The translations under genes were made by a program, and so were the position numbers. 64,000 nt of DNA. It comes from Bifiguratus adelaidae (taxonomy: Eukaryota; Mucoromycota; Endogonomycetes; Endogonales). The DNA lies in the NCBI GenBank assembly GCA_002261195.1, contig MVBO01000001.1, forward strand, positions 694,051 to 758,050, read 5' to 3'. The notes beneath the pieces are model-generated. The model saw nothing but the letters and a program-made list of their open reading frames with translations, ran no database searches and had not been told where the DNA came from. Of the stretch, positions 35,545-47,039 are shown piece by piece. Every line of letters starts with the position of its first letter. Position 1 is the first letter of the stretch.

Positions 35545-36929
35545 CTATTTCACATTGACTTGCGGCCGCCTAATCTTTGTAGGTATCATAGACTTGCCCC
35601 CAGGCCGTAATGGTCCTCCTAGTATATAGTCAGTACCTGCAGCGCAATCCTCTTGTATTCTTGAATACCTTTTATCCCGCTTGGCATGGGCCCGATGTCA
35701 CTTTGCGCCCTTGCTAGACTTCTTACAGGCGGTTGGAACAAATTTTGACTATATTTGATAGTTGCGTTGTCAAGTGGACCCGTTGATGGCTCCTCTTTGC
35801 TGTCCGTTTCCACCCTCCTAGATGCTAGCGTTCTGACCGGAGGTTGCAGCAGCTTCGAGCTGTATTTCAACGTTTTGGTTTCAGACGGACCGGCCCATTG
35901 CTCCTCCCTGCCGTCCATTTCCACCTTTGTAGGTGCTAGCGTTCTTACAGGCGGTTTGAGCAGCTTCTGACTGTACATGGTTGTTCTGTTCTCGGGTGGA
36001 CCCGTTGATTGCTCCGGTTTACCATCCGTTTCTATCCTCCTGAGCTTGTCAATGTGGTGCTCATTGCGAATAGCTCCATTGCTGAAGCTGGTTAGGCGCA
36101 ACGGCGGCGCCCTGATGCCGATAGCTACGTTAGAAGATGCCTCGTGTGTTCTTTTCCTCCGTGGGGTCCCATCCCCGATCTTGCGGGATTCTGGTACGAA
36201 TAGTGGATTTGGTTGCACTTCTGAGAAGAGATCGCTGTTCAAAGAAAAGCTCCTTTGAAGCGGTTGTGCTACTCGTCTTCTGGGCGATTTGGGAATTATG
36301 ATTCGCTTCGGAGGGCTCTGAAGGACTGGAACATAGCGCGAAGAGAAAAGCGGACGCTGTTGGATAAATGAAGCGGAATTAGTGGCGTTGTTCTGATTGT
36401 CGTTGCTGGTTTGTGCTTCGTTCTCAATAAGGACCGTGGATGCCTCTGAGTCGACACTAGTATTGGACGCAGAGGACGACAAAAGTGGGTCATCCGCCTG
36501 CTTGTTCTGCATTTGTATCATGTCAGATGAATCTTGGGCCGGCTTTTGATAGGTCTTGTGCCGAGTGACAGCAACTTCTGGTACACGCTGGGAAGCAAAT
36601 GACAATGTTGGACATGTTAGTGAGCGCGAAAGTGCGGCGCCGCGCTCAAACGGTCGGCTGATGACTTTGGGCGGTTGTATAGCTAGTCGTACTGGTGGAG
36701 ACAAATTTGCGGTGGCTAGTCTCCGTAGCTGAAACCGGCGTGGTGGTGGATTATCGTTCTTGGGCTCTTCGATCGTGTGATTCTCCTCCATCTCCCCGAA
36801 GTCTTTGAAGGCCGCCCTTTTCGGAGTTGATGACGCGGCAAATCTGAATCTAGTGGTAACGCTTCCGTCCATATCCATCGATAAGTCCGGTTCTAGATTC
36901 CTTAGTCGAATAGATACAGTGGGAGACAT
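35545..36929 (-). CDS. Disordered protein with three 37-residue repeats
   Basis: A 444-residue Ser/Pro/Arg-rich protein with no signal peptide or membrane span. It starts MSPTVSIRLRNLEPDLSMDM. The C-terminal third holds three tandem repeats (see repeat entry). The single large exon reads into a stop at 35619. A 50-nt intron (35619-35668) with a TACTGAC branch site switches the last 25 codons to a strongly basic tail (PLRPGGKSMIPTKIRRPQVN) ending at 35545; I prefer that form. Many SP/TP and basic motifs suggest a cell-cycle or cytoskeletal substrate, but no family was recognised. It is divergent from mL49 across 200 bp. Confidence 0.66.
35709..36041 (-). repeat. Three tandem 111-bp (37-residue) coding repeats
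   Basis: The units begin RRIETDGKPEQSTGP, TKVEMDGREEQWAGP and RRVETDSKEEPSTGP. Each continues to YSxxLxxPPVRxLA. Each unit is exactly 37 codons. The core YS-(Q/S)-(K/N)-L-(L/F)-(K/Q)-PPVR-(T/S)-LA is the best conserved, as if it were a short binding motif in triplicate. Confidence 0.9.
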
Positions 36930-37129
36930 TTGTATACAACGGAAGAAAGAAGAGCTTCGTGTGTTATAGCGAAGCGTCAGCCTATAGTAACGCGTTGTAC
37001 CAGAATTTCCTTTAAAGGAAAGACACCGCGTCATAGTAGCCCTAACCCAAAACAACAAACACGTGATTTCTCGCTGTGGCTTAGCATTGAAGATCTGAAG
37101 GCACCCGGAAACGAACACTGCATACTGAC

Positions 37130-37482
37130 ATGCTCGCATCAGGACGGCGATTGTACTCGACGGCAGCGGGTGTCGTAGACCAGGTGCGATATCCCTACTT
37201 TGTGCGAAGAACAGCCGGGAATGCTCTTCCAGTATATACTGAATTGAAGAATGGCAAGACGAGGCGAGAAACAATTATTCGTCGCATTGAGGGAGATGCC
37301 GAAGTAAGTCTGGGTCACTATTTGGAACCATGTCTGATATGTCGGACTAGAAACTTCGTCATGATCTGATGGCATCGTTCGAAGGTGTCGCCGTGCAACG
37401 GAATCCACGAACCAACCACCTGATAATAAAAGGCTGGCATACTGCCGAGATACGGGAATGGTTAGCCAGTAAGGGTTTTTAA
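37130..37482 (+). CDS. IMG2: Mitochondrial large ribosomal subunit protein mL49 (Img2)
   Basis: A short Arg/Ser-rich presequence (MLASGRRLYSTAAGVV) leads into YPYFVRRTAGNALPVYTELK and NGKTRRETIIRRIEGDAE, the Img2/MRPL49 core. After a 49-nt intron comes KLRHDLMASFEGVAVQRNPR and the typical end HLIIKGWHTAEIREWLASKGF. Two exons, about 100 residues, as expected. Yeast Img2 is required for mitochondrial genome integrity through mitochondrial translation. Confidence 0.9.
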
Positions 37483-38588
37483 CAGTCTAGAGCATAGAAG
37501 GCGAGACTACTTTCCGGGAACCGCCAATGAAATCGCGCTTTTCAGTCATTGTACATAGACATTCAAAATGGAGAACATCGCAACACAAGGCCATCCATTT
37601 CACACTATCGTGCACAATGCGCCTGCTAATTGTCCTTTATTTTGTTTGGCCATTTTGAGCTACATTCAGGCGATAAAAGGCCGGTTGCTGCATGAAGCTT
37701 TTTGGGACGTTACGAGCAATGCTATACAAACACGCTCGTTTCTGCGACCTGAATAATAATGAGTCCAATGTAAGGATCAATAGCCATGCTTACATATGTT
37801 CGCTATGCCGGCCAGTCTATCTTTACAGTCACGATATTGACCGACAACTCGCTGACATATCCGGTTAATGCACTATGACTTACAAGAGTTTGAAGGTCCA
37901 GTGGACGACTGGTAAACATAGTACGATCACTTGGTTTCTTCTCTAGGGTGAAGCGGTGCTGGCATCTGAGGACCATGTTGTCCAACATAGCGTCACCAAA
38001 GAGGAAGGCGAACGTCTTGGTAAGGCAAACTCTATGACCTTTATATGGCCGAGCATCTATCCAATTTTGTGGTAATCTTGGTGGACCAACGCATCCAGCA
38101 ACCTTACACACCCCATGATCATGTCGTTGTATGTGCTTTAAGTATGCTCCTAACCGACGGCGGATCAGTCGGCGGTCGCTTAAATCGCACTCACAAACGG
38201 CGAAAGGACGATGGCGAGCCCAGCGGTGGCGTTTCGGAATATTGCACGTAGACCAAGTCTATCTTCATGTCCGTCCATTCGGACCACGAGCCACGTCTCG
38301 GTCCTATAGAGTGCTGTGAGAGCGCAGAGTTGTCCTCCACGAAGGCAAGAAAATGAAGATATTTCCTTGCTCTCTTCTTGCCTGTCTTCTTACACATTGA
38401 CACGCCAATTTGACCAAGGTCGTATGACATGAGATCTTCCCCCATGATTTTGCGAAGCTGTGCGACACATCTATAGAAGTGTACAATATATAGAGCTGCT
38501 CTAATACTAGTAATGCCACTTGGACCTTGAGACATAGTAAAGTATTCAGGAAATGTTTGAATCCGCTTGAACACATTCTAATATTACA
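37483..38588. other. Gene-poor interval with unassigned coding-like frames on both strands
   Basis: No recognisable family. On the plus strand 37568-37756 is open (MENIATQGHPFHTIVHNAPA...) and 38045-38251 is open (VVILVDQRIQQPYTPHDHVV). On the minus strand a frame of about 150 codons (38262 down to 37803) has no ATG but reads smoothly, including VCECDLSDRRLIRRRLGAYL and HIQRHDH. These could be exons of one orphan gene or relics of an inserted element. I could not build a full model. Confidence 0.4.
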
Positions 38589-39289
38589 ATGATACATTCG
38601 ATTAGAACACACAAACGTACGAAAACTGTTTTTGAGTCAAGCATCTCGAATGTAGAGCAGAGTGCGTTTATCTTTGCTTTGGATAAAGTAGTAAAAGGAT
38701 ACCAACAAAACCAAAGACCGTACCTGGAGGCCAATGCTAACCCCTGCCCTTTGCCTATTGGGTTCATGACAGGGCCTCAAGAAGACAGACTCCGAAGAGC
38801 TTCCCCAAAGTGGATTATTATCTCATCGACCTCGAGTATATCTTTGATCACCAAGGCCATACCTGGATAACGACCGAGAAAGACGCAGGTATATCAACTC
38901 AAATGGCATAACCGACACAGGTACGCTCCCGAATCTGTTGGGAGGAGATGATGGTTGCTTGCTGCAAGTAGCACCTCCTTATATATGGACAGAGCTTTGG
39001 AACTATGTTATGGAATTTGGGACGGCGAGGTGAACGCGAATGCCCACCACAATCACTGGTAGATACAAATATGATCTATTGAAAACATTAAGCTTTACAG
39101 GAAGCTCCTGAGGTATTCAAACAGCGAAAACTTTGGCCGCTGGTAATGAGTTGGAAAGCGGTCAAAATTTTGGCAAAGGCCGGCCAAGATTGCACTAGGC
39201 AGTTTTCTGTGCGCGGGATATGGCGATTGCAAGGTGTCTGCTTTGAGAAAGAAACTGGTTGCACTTGCGAGCGCTTTCTGCAAGTTTAG
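38589..39289 (+). CDS. Hypothetical protein, five-exon orphan model
   Basis: Five exons join with consistent phases to a 162-residue protein: 38589-38719, 38773-38888, 38921-39029, 39101-39142, 39199-39289. The first intron has a perfect TGCTAAC branch site. The second would be only 32 nt, which is unusual here and weakens the model. Protein-like stretches include KVDYYLIDLEYIFDHQGHTW, LQVAPPYIWTELWNYVMEFG and FSVRGIWRLQGVCFEKETGC. No signal peptide or known domain. A competing minus-strand frame covers 39095-39433, so the call is tentative. Confidence 0.35.
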
Positions 39290-40546
39290 TTCACCTATCA
39301 ACAGTGTCAAGCATTTGCTAATCTCCCCGGATAAGCACTTTAGGTCGTCGCACTCAATGACGACGCGATGCCATTGAATACTCAAAAGACACGTCGAACA
39401 TTCCAAAATAGGTAAAGGAACAGAAAGCTGCACTCCCGTTGCGCTTTATCTCACATGCTCTCGAGAAACGTCTCCCACATTGTAATGATGTAACGTATTT
39501 CATCTTTTACAGACATGACATTACATTCTATGCGACTCTAGTGTCAATTCCTGCTAGGAAGAGTGAAAAGCAACATCGCTTACCGGTTCCATAGCGATTC
39601 TTTTGATGCCAATTGCTCCTCTCAAGTGCCAGGCAGTGCTTGGATGTCCATCCGTTGACCCTTTCTTGGACCCGATGAGCTAGCTACTTGTCAATCTCGT
39701 TGACCCATTGCTAGTGAAATAGGTGGTTCGTTTGATTGAATAGAAATCCGCGTTGCCCTGTTTATCCTACTCTCTGCAAACTTTGAGTCATAGGGAGTAC
39801 ACCTGTACAAGCAGATGAGATTCAATGGGCCCAGGAGGTCGTTATTCTCATCATAATGGGCAAGTCTATCTTCAACTTAACAATGTCAAACAATGGGACA
39901 AAATTTGAACGATTGGCAACGTAGGTTCGACGAGGTAGGTGAAGGGAAGGTTGGAATCTCGACAGGGAGCAAGGATGAGCAATGGTAAAAAGGTTGACAA
40001 CAGCCCGGCTACATTGGCTCAGCGTTGGTGTGTTTAGCGTCGCAATGTTCGAGTATTGGAGAATGGCCCTAGAGCTGCCATTCCCTGTAAAGGCGGACAG
40101 AGAAGAAATGTGACTCATGTTCACTCGTAACCAGTTGCGCAAGCTTCGTGCGTTTCGAGATTGAGCGTGAGTGGGTCTTGAAACGGTCAGATACGCTAGG
40201 ATTGCGTTTCTTTGACAAAAGCAGGATCCTACACTCATCTATTTGTATTGTCGCTTGCCTGAACTCTATGCAGCAGAGATATGCGAGTTAGAGCGGAAAG
40301 CAGTGACTACATGGACAAGTGCACTTCATGCACCGTTGCTCAAGCAAGCACGGTATACCGAAGCATGTGGTATACCGGCGAGGATAAGCAACGATAACGG
40401 CGACGTTAGCCACATTGGCATTGACAACACGGTGCTGGCATGAGAAGACTTTGCATGACTGAGCTCCTGGATGTTCTTTATCCAAATTGTGGTGTGTATC
40501 TGGACTATATACTTACGCATCTCACTTGCATCTCGATTTAAGTGCC
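39290..40546. other. Interval without a confident gene
   Basis: On the plus strand an ATG near 39981 opens a 43-codon frame with a hydrophobic segment (WLSVGVFSVAMFEYWRMALE). A later exon-like frame (40243-40443) reads PELYAAEICELERKAVTTWT. They could be spliced from a donor inside PFP|gtaaag, but the intron would be long. On the minus strand 39822-40238 is open for 138 codons with no recognisable features. I see no repeats or mobile-element signatures. Confidence 0.35.
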
Positions 40547-41034
40547 ATGGATATGGGACAGGATCAAGATACCACGGAAGGCAACCCCATAGACATGTTC
40601 AAGACCCAATATCAGATCCGTGTTGTAAGCCAATCAAGCATGAAAAGAGTCATTGCTCAGATCTTGTCCAAATACAAGGTGCGTATTTCGCGAGATCGTG
40701 AACTGCCGCGCTGATATTGACTTTAGGAGGATAACAATTTGACCTGCCTGTTGTGGGGGCAAGGAAGGGCAGTGGGCAAAGTGGTAAGCATAGCCGAAAT
40801 CGTCAAGCGCAATATATCGGCTTTGCACCAATATACGTACCTGGACTCGGCGTCCTCACAGGAAGACCGGTCCCGCTCGATACCCCGCTTGTACATATTC
40901 CTCTCTACGGTACCCCATCCCTCACTTAAGGACCAGTGCGGGTAAGTGTTTGAAGAAATGTGCATGCGTTTGACAAATTAATCATCGACACCTACAGATA
41001 TCAGCAATCGCCTATACAAGCAATTGCTTCGTAG
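40547..41034 (+). CDS. Alba-domain protein, probable RNase P/MRP subunit (Rpp25/Pop6-like)
   Basis: Three exons encode a small Alba-fold protein. Landmarks are QYQIRVVSQSSMKRVIAQIL (first strand and helix), then LTCLLWGQGRAVGKVVSIAE, matching the G-x-G-x-A-(I/V)-x-K signature loop, then IVKRNISALHQYTYLDSA. In eukaryotes this fold occurs in the Rpp25/Rpp20 pair of RNase P and MRP and in stand-alone RNA-binding Alba proteins. The GQGRAVGK loop favours Rpp25. The start at 40547 excludes an upstream in-frame ORF portion that is not conserved. Confidence 0.75.
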
Positions 41035-41131
41035 GGCCCAGCACATCGAAAGATATAATTATGTTCAGAACATCTTACATTCCGTCTATTCAATTGCTTC
41101 GGAATTACGACAAACGTATATACACGACGGT

Positions 41132-43376
41132 CTATGCTGAAACACTCTCCTCCATGTCGTCTTCAGGGTCCTGCCAGATATCCGAACCGTTCGATAGATG
41201 TTGCCCACTGTGACTGGATGTCGACGAAGGCCAGAGGTCCCGCTCGACAATATCAAGCGCATTCTCAATCTCGTCGTACGCGGCGTCATTTGCAGAAGCA
41301 TCTGCACTTGGGATGCTTTCGTCCCGATCAGATTCTGTATCATAGGATTCGGCATTGTGATAAAGCTCGTAGACTTTGTATAAGAACTCCTCGCGCTCAG
41401 ATTCTAGAGCCTGTATCTTTGCGCTCAATGTTGCTATAGCGTCCCTTTCTTGGGTGAGCAGAGCCTCCATCTGTTGAGTCTTTTGCTTGGACTGGGCCAA
41501 TAAGCTTTCGGCGTGTGAGCGAGAGTTGATTTCCTTCGCTATGACGCCCTCGAATTGCCTTTAACGTGTCTTAGTTTTCCACAGGAAAGTTGATGCTTTT
41601 CGTAACCAAGAACTTACATGGCAGAATATGCAAAACGTTGCTTGATGCTTGCCAGTTCCAAGTTGTAATTACTCCGATTCTCCAACATCTTCGTGCAGAG
41701 TAATTAGTTTCGCCTCTCCACAGACAAATCACCACGTACCTGTTGATGCATGACATTATTGGCTGCGCGCATAAGTTTGTACTGCTTGATCGCGTTCTCA
41801 TAGCGCGCCATGAGCTTGTCCATGGGCAAATCGGTCTGCACAAATTTTGCATCTGTACTTTTGGTTTCTCTGGACCGTGGATTGCCCAACAATTGCCGGA
41901 GCTGAAGACAAGGCTCGTTAGATCACCTGATAAGCAAAATTGGATCTTACCTTGGCGTTTTCAGCTAACGTGTCATCCAGTGCTGATTTGCATTCATTCA
42001 ACTCGTACTCCGTTTGTTTCAGCTTGGACTTGGCATGCATGAGGCTAGCGCATTCTTGATGTAGCTTCTCAATCATTGCCTCCTGCTCTGATATGCTGCT
42101 CAACATGCCATCTACCCTTGCGGCATCCGTTGACCCCATAACTTCTTCTATACATTGCCGGCTCTCCAACAAGAGCTTATTACTTTCCTCGAGCTCCTGC
42201 CTCAATGCCTGACTGTCTGCGACTGCTGTCGTGTACCACTCCTGCGGTACTTTGTCTCGATTGATCTCCGCGAGCATTCCATTCAGACCTTGAAGTCGCT
42301 GTTGATCCTCTTCGTGCTCGGATTGGAGCTTCTTGTTCCTGGCCAAAAGGTCCCTGTATTCTTGTCGTAGTGCGTTAAGCGCCAGAGTTTTGTCATTCAG
42401 CGAAGTCGTGAGACTGGTCAGACGTTCATTGAGTTCATGATTTTGTCGATCCAAAAGTTTGTGACGATCTTCCACCTCTTCTTCTTTGCGATTTGTCTGC
42501 TCATGTTGCTGGTTCAAACTAGCAAGTCTGGCTGTACACTCGGAGAGCCGGGATGATAGTTCGGCTATCGTCAAATCCCGGTCGTAGACATCATTTTGGA
42601 GCTTCTGCAATTGCTCTGTATTTTGGATATACTGTTCTGATTGCTTGTATAGCGTGTCTGGATCCCGAAACGGGGAAGGTCTGTTAAATGGCGGAGGAAG
42701 CATTTTCTCCAGATCATTTGGACTTGGCGATGGAACGGAGCGATTAGGCGGAGTGGATATAGGTAACTGGAATTGACGGTTCTTGATGGTGCTTGCATGC
42801 TGAGATCTAGTTTCGTAAAACGAGGAAAACAATCTAGGCTTGCTATTTCCATGTTCGCTTCGCGAAGGTAGAGCCGTCAGAAAAGGGTTGCGTACGTCAT
42901 TGTGGGCTGCCTTCGGCTTCGTGGGGTCAACAGGAGCTTCGCTCGGCAGTTTGAGCTACACGAGCACATGAGCTGACGCGTACGACAATGGAAAACTCCA
43001 TGGACTTACTTTTTGCGCAGCCCGCTGTGATGGTAAAGCTGGTTTCGGTACTGGGAAGCGATTTGCTGTGATATTCTACAGCGAGATTAGCCGGGGTATG
43101 GTCAACAATAGGTGAGTACCCTACCTTGCTCTCATTCACGGTCTTTAATCGTGCCGATTCTGCTATGTATTTCCGTTTCTTAGTTTGGGGTTCAATGCTA
43201 TCCATGCGTTCAGGGATATTGAGCGATCGCTGCTGTAGCGGCAACGGACGTTCTTTGAGCATTTTGCCGCGAGTTTTCTCTCCCATCTGTAAGTCGTTTC
43301 CCGTTTTCAGCCTCAATGTCACGAACAAGTCATCAAGTACCTTTTCCTCACGCCATTGCTTGAGCTTATGCTCCAT
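41132..43376 (-). CDS. Long coiled-coil protein of unknown function
   Basis: About seven exons. The N-terminus MEHKLKQWREEKVLDDLFVT is followed by a basic, Pro-rich, disordered region (KPALPSQRAAQK, FPVPKP-type motifs). A coiled coil then runs over some 400 residues (42660 down to 41400; e.g. LNERLTSLTTSLNDKTLALN, QALRQELEESNKLLLESRQC). It ends in an acidic tail with DIVERDLWPSSTSSHSG. This layout fits spindle or microtubule-associated scaffolds, but I cannot name the family. It is divergent from the kinesin-like gene (283 bp between starts), which may be coincidental or a regulatory pair. Confidence 0.65.
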
Positions 43377-43659
43377 TGGAAGTGGCTATATGCGCAAAAG
43401 CCAGGAAAGAGTACCAGAATGACTCCTCTATTATAATATACTGAGCAAGTCTTATCAGTATAGCAGGAGAACATCACGCTGCGAAGTCTTACCTTGTTCC
43501 GTGCTGCAGCAAAGAAGCGAGGAAGATATCGCGTCGACACAGTTCCCGAAAAGGAAAGTCCTTCCTGAGCGCGATTTTCGTGTTCGCGTTTTTGCACCGT
43601 TCACGACTCCGCAGCCGTAAGCCGACGGCAAAGCACGACCATTGTGTACAAAGTCCGCC

Positions 43660-46600
43660 ATGAAAGTCTCGCACCTAGAAGCGCAGCTTCTGGTGCACTC
43701 ACCTTCCGCCAGCCATCTCAAAGAAGACATTGAATTCCAAGCTCAAACATCATTAACGTGTGGAGACAATGTGAAATGCGTGCTGATAAAAGGTATGTCT
43801 ACCCTTCAGGCACTGTCCTTTCTCGGATTGCTTACCTATATTAGACCTACGAAGTGACAAGGAAGCTAGGTATAAGTCGACATCCAGCTCTGCATTGCGC
43901 CCTAACTTTTATTTCACGGCAGTAAACTTTACTTGGACAAATGTATCGCACTTCCCCTGGCGAACGGCGGCTCTCCTATGAGAGCGACTGCAGCTGATAT
44001 TGTGAACAGATGCTTGACGGGTGAGGCCAGAATCGCTAGCTGAAGCCAGAAATTGAACTGCTAACAATTTGGATTGACAGGCTACAATGCGGCCTTGTTC
44101 GTATTCGCCATGGGAACATTTCGCTACGCCAAGTACAATCGGTACGTTTTCTCGGTATAAAAATTTTCATACACTGAACAACGAACATCAGCATGGACGC
44201 CGTGATAACCACATTAGAGCTGCTTAGTAACAGGCTGAAGAGCGATACAAGATCGATAAGCATATCCTATAGGTAAGTATTGCCGTACCAGCCGCCCTTC
44301 AAGCATGGTTATAAACAGATTATCCAGCTTTTTGGGCATCAGCGACAAGAAATGTGTGAACCTACTCAACGATAGAATCGTTCAAGGTGAGCAAAGCGTA
44401 AATGGCGTTTCTCGAGATCGCGATTTCATCTATAACCCTGCGATCGTTGTAGCTGCTGACATCGTCGCTGAAGGAATTGAGCACACTCTCGAGAGTGTCG
44501 ATTCCGTTGATTCAATAATCGACAAGGTCAAGTTAGGCAGCAGCATGCCTTTTGCAGTATCCATCAGGCTGGAAGGAAGTGGAGAAATGAAAGATGGAGG
44601 ATTCATTGGAAACATTATAATGGTAAGGTCTCTGGGCCACTGATTCAAGATCACTGATCAGGCATTGATCGCGATGCTTAGTTCGATCTCGGCTCCCCTC
44701 GTTTCGATACAATGTCAATTTTACCTGCTGACATAAGCCAAGCAATTTCGAACGCGCCTGCTTTGCACTCTTCCTTTGCACATTTCGCCTCTCTTTGTCA
44801 ACACATCTCGCAACCCGGTTATATGGGCGATTTGCCTTATGAAAAGACCATATTTACAAGTTTGGCGGCAGGTAGGATAGCCTGACGAATGGCTTGACTC
44901 TGCATGTCATTAACATCGTCTCGCAGACTATGTAGGCGGCTCTGGAAAGTCGTACATAATTGGTCATGTCGAGGTTCGTCGACTTAAATGACGCTTCGGA
45001 TGCCAGTGCTGATATTTTGTAGGGCATGTCGCAACTTTCCTCGTCAGAACTAGCGTTGTTTACGGAGCTTCTCAGCTTAATGAGGAAAATCAAAGTTCGG
45101 GAAGTGCCAAATGTCGTGGATAAACGGGTCGATCACTTGGAGAAGAAGTACCGCTACTACAAAGAGCAATATTGGACGCTTCACGATCAATCAGCCGAGC
45201 ATGTCAAGATTTACGAACGCAGCGAAAAATCTATGACTCTGAAACTATCAAACCTAAACGCACAACTACAAGAAGTCTCCGCTTCGCGATCGAAATTAGT
45301 CTCAGAAAAAGAGGTTATGATAGCCAGCCTCAGAGCGGAATTAAGTGAACTCGAGAGTGAACGGCAATCCAAACAAGAAGAGGTAATTATGGACATTTAG
45401 CTATCGGTCGCCAGAGCTTAATTGATCATAGATGGACATTTCTATATCGGCTGTGACGACTGGTGCGCAGTACAAGATTGCCGTACTCAAGATGGAATTG
45501 GTGACAGCCAAAGAAGCCATGCGAGAACTTCGTCTGGCCCTGAGTGAGTTCATCGCTTTACAATAAGACTTGGCAACCATAATGACCTGTGTCCTTAGGT
45601 GAATCCGACGACGATCGTCATGATGCTCTTATTGATAAAGAACGGTTGGCAGAGGAGGATCGAAAATACGAGGTAATATCTCAACTCGCGCGAGGGTACT
45701 TGGATGTTTGTGCGCTAAGGGAATCGCAGATTGACTTGGAAGAACTGAAGGAGAAACTCGCTGAGCTACAGGGCCGGTACACCAGAAGTCGCGAGATGAT
45801 TATTGAGCTTAAAGAGAAGCTTGGAGAAGCTTCAACGAGTGGAGAGCTGCTCAATGAAGAAATCAGCAAGTTGCAAGCCAACCGATCCTTCAAACTGCCC
45901 CCACAAGCTCCTCGTTCTATACAATTATCTAAATCATCGGCCAAGCCAATGGTAAGCTTCGCATTTACGTAGTTCTGCTCTCTTACATTGAGCCTCGTTA
46001 GGACACTTCCCGAGAAAATATCCCAGTTTCAACAAAGCCAAGCAGATTACTTGCCGATCCCAAACCTGCGGTAAGAATGCTGAAAGGAATGACTAGGACC
46101 TTATCTGATTCAGTTCGCCCAACTCTTAGCGCAAGGAGAAGGAAGAACCTGTACGTCTTGGGGAAGTGATAGCAGTCAAGAAGCAGACCGTATGTTTTCA
46201 AGACGTGACAGTCTCTTCTTACGTGCACTAATGTGAATAATAGGCACCCAAAAAGACTTCCATTGTAGAAAAGGAGAAGAGTATAGTGACTGTGCAGGTA
46301 TGCTTCTTTGGCAGCCTCAATCGTATTGATGTTAATTTGTTCTGCGTTTTGCGTATTGCAGCCCGCGTCGCAGCCTGCATCCGATCCAGTACCTCCAGAC
46401 GTTATCGAAGATGTTGAACCAGAGCCAACACCCATAGCTGATTTAGGTCCTGTAAGGAGACTGGGCAAAGGACCATCCGTAAGTGTTGACAAACGCAGTA
46501 TCGAAAATTTCGGCTAAAGGTATGAGCAGAAATCGCGACAAAAGGCGCCGCCAAAACCAAAGCAGACCAAAATCGAAACCACGATTGGGTCGCTAGACAG

Positions 46601-46863
46601 GCTTAACAAGTCCCAGCCTGAGATTGAGGAGCAACAGGGAGATGAAAATAATGACACCTCATACACACTTCTGCAAAAGAAGAAGAAGAGGAAGCTCAAT
46701 ATAGCCGGCAAAGGTCGGACACTCTTCGGATTGACCGCACTCGAGGTAAGCTATTGGCAATATGTCGCCGACAATGTTATCGACGATGGACTAGGACCTC
46801 TCCAATTTCGACATTGCGCCAGCGGATGGCACGAAAGCCAAACCACCGGTGGTGATTTTGTAG
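43660..46863 (+). CDS. Kinesin-like protein with degenerate motor domain
   Basis: About eighteen short exons join into one chain: a kinesin-fold head, then a long coiled coil and a basic tail. Head landmarks: DIVNRCLTGYNAALFVFAMG matches the strand before the kinesin P-loop, ISISYRLSSFLGISDKKCVN matches the SYLEIYNE region, NIIMFDLGSPR stands where DLAGSE should be, and DLPYEKTIFTSLAADYVGGS matches the PYRDSKLTRLLQDSLGG helix. The GQTGSGKT P-loop is absent (VFAMGTF instead), as are NxxSSRSH and DLAGSE. An intron with donor gttcgt (about 44974-45024) joins GHVE to GMSQLSSSELALF, the neck side. The tail coil includes IDLEELKEKLAELQGRYTRS. It ends PPVVIL at 46861-46863. Likely a non-catalytic kinesin partner. 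Confidence 0.68.
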
Positions 46864-47039
46864 ATGTTTAATTTATTGTACATAACGCGCCGGGGTAGGC
46901 TTTGTTGATACCGTACTTTGGCCATTAATACCAAACCATCCTGTCTAACCGCTTTGCGTATGCTGGCATCCATGCTCTATTGGCTGTGGTATGTACACTC
47001 CGCGTCATTCCCCTCTATACACTTTATCTATGACATCTA

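Noticed and set aside
35619-35636. Possible 18-nt micro-intron (gtactg...tactag)
   Set aside because: Too short for a fungal spliceosome. The same acceptor pairs with an upstream donor to give a normal ~50-nt intron.
39095-39433. 112-codon minus-strand frame
   Set aside because: It starts with GTG and has no clear ATG exon (the only intron giving one would be 27 nt). The plus strand offers a phase-consistent multi-exon model instead. Neither is certain.
39822-40238. 138-codon minus-strand frame
   Set aside because: Composition is low in charged residues and looks random; no domain or signal peptide. Kept only as part of the unassigned interval.
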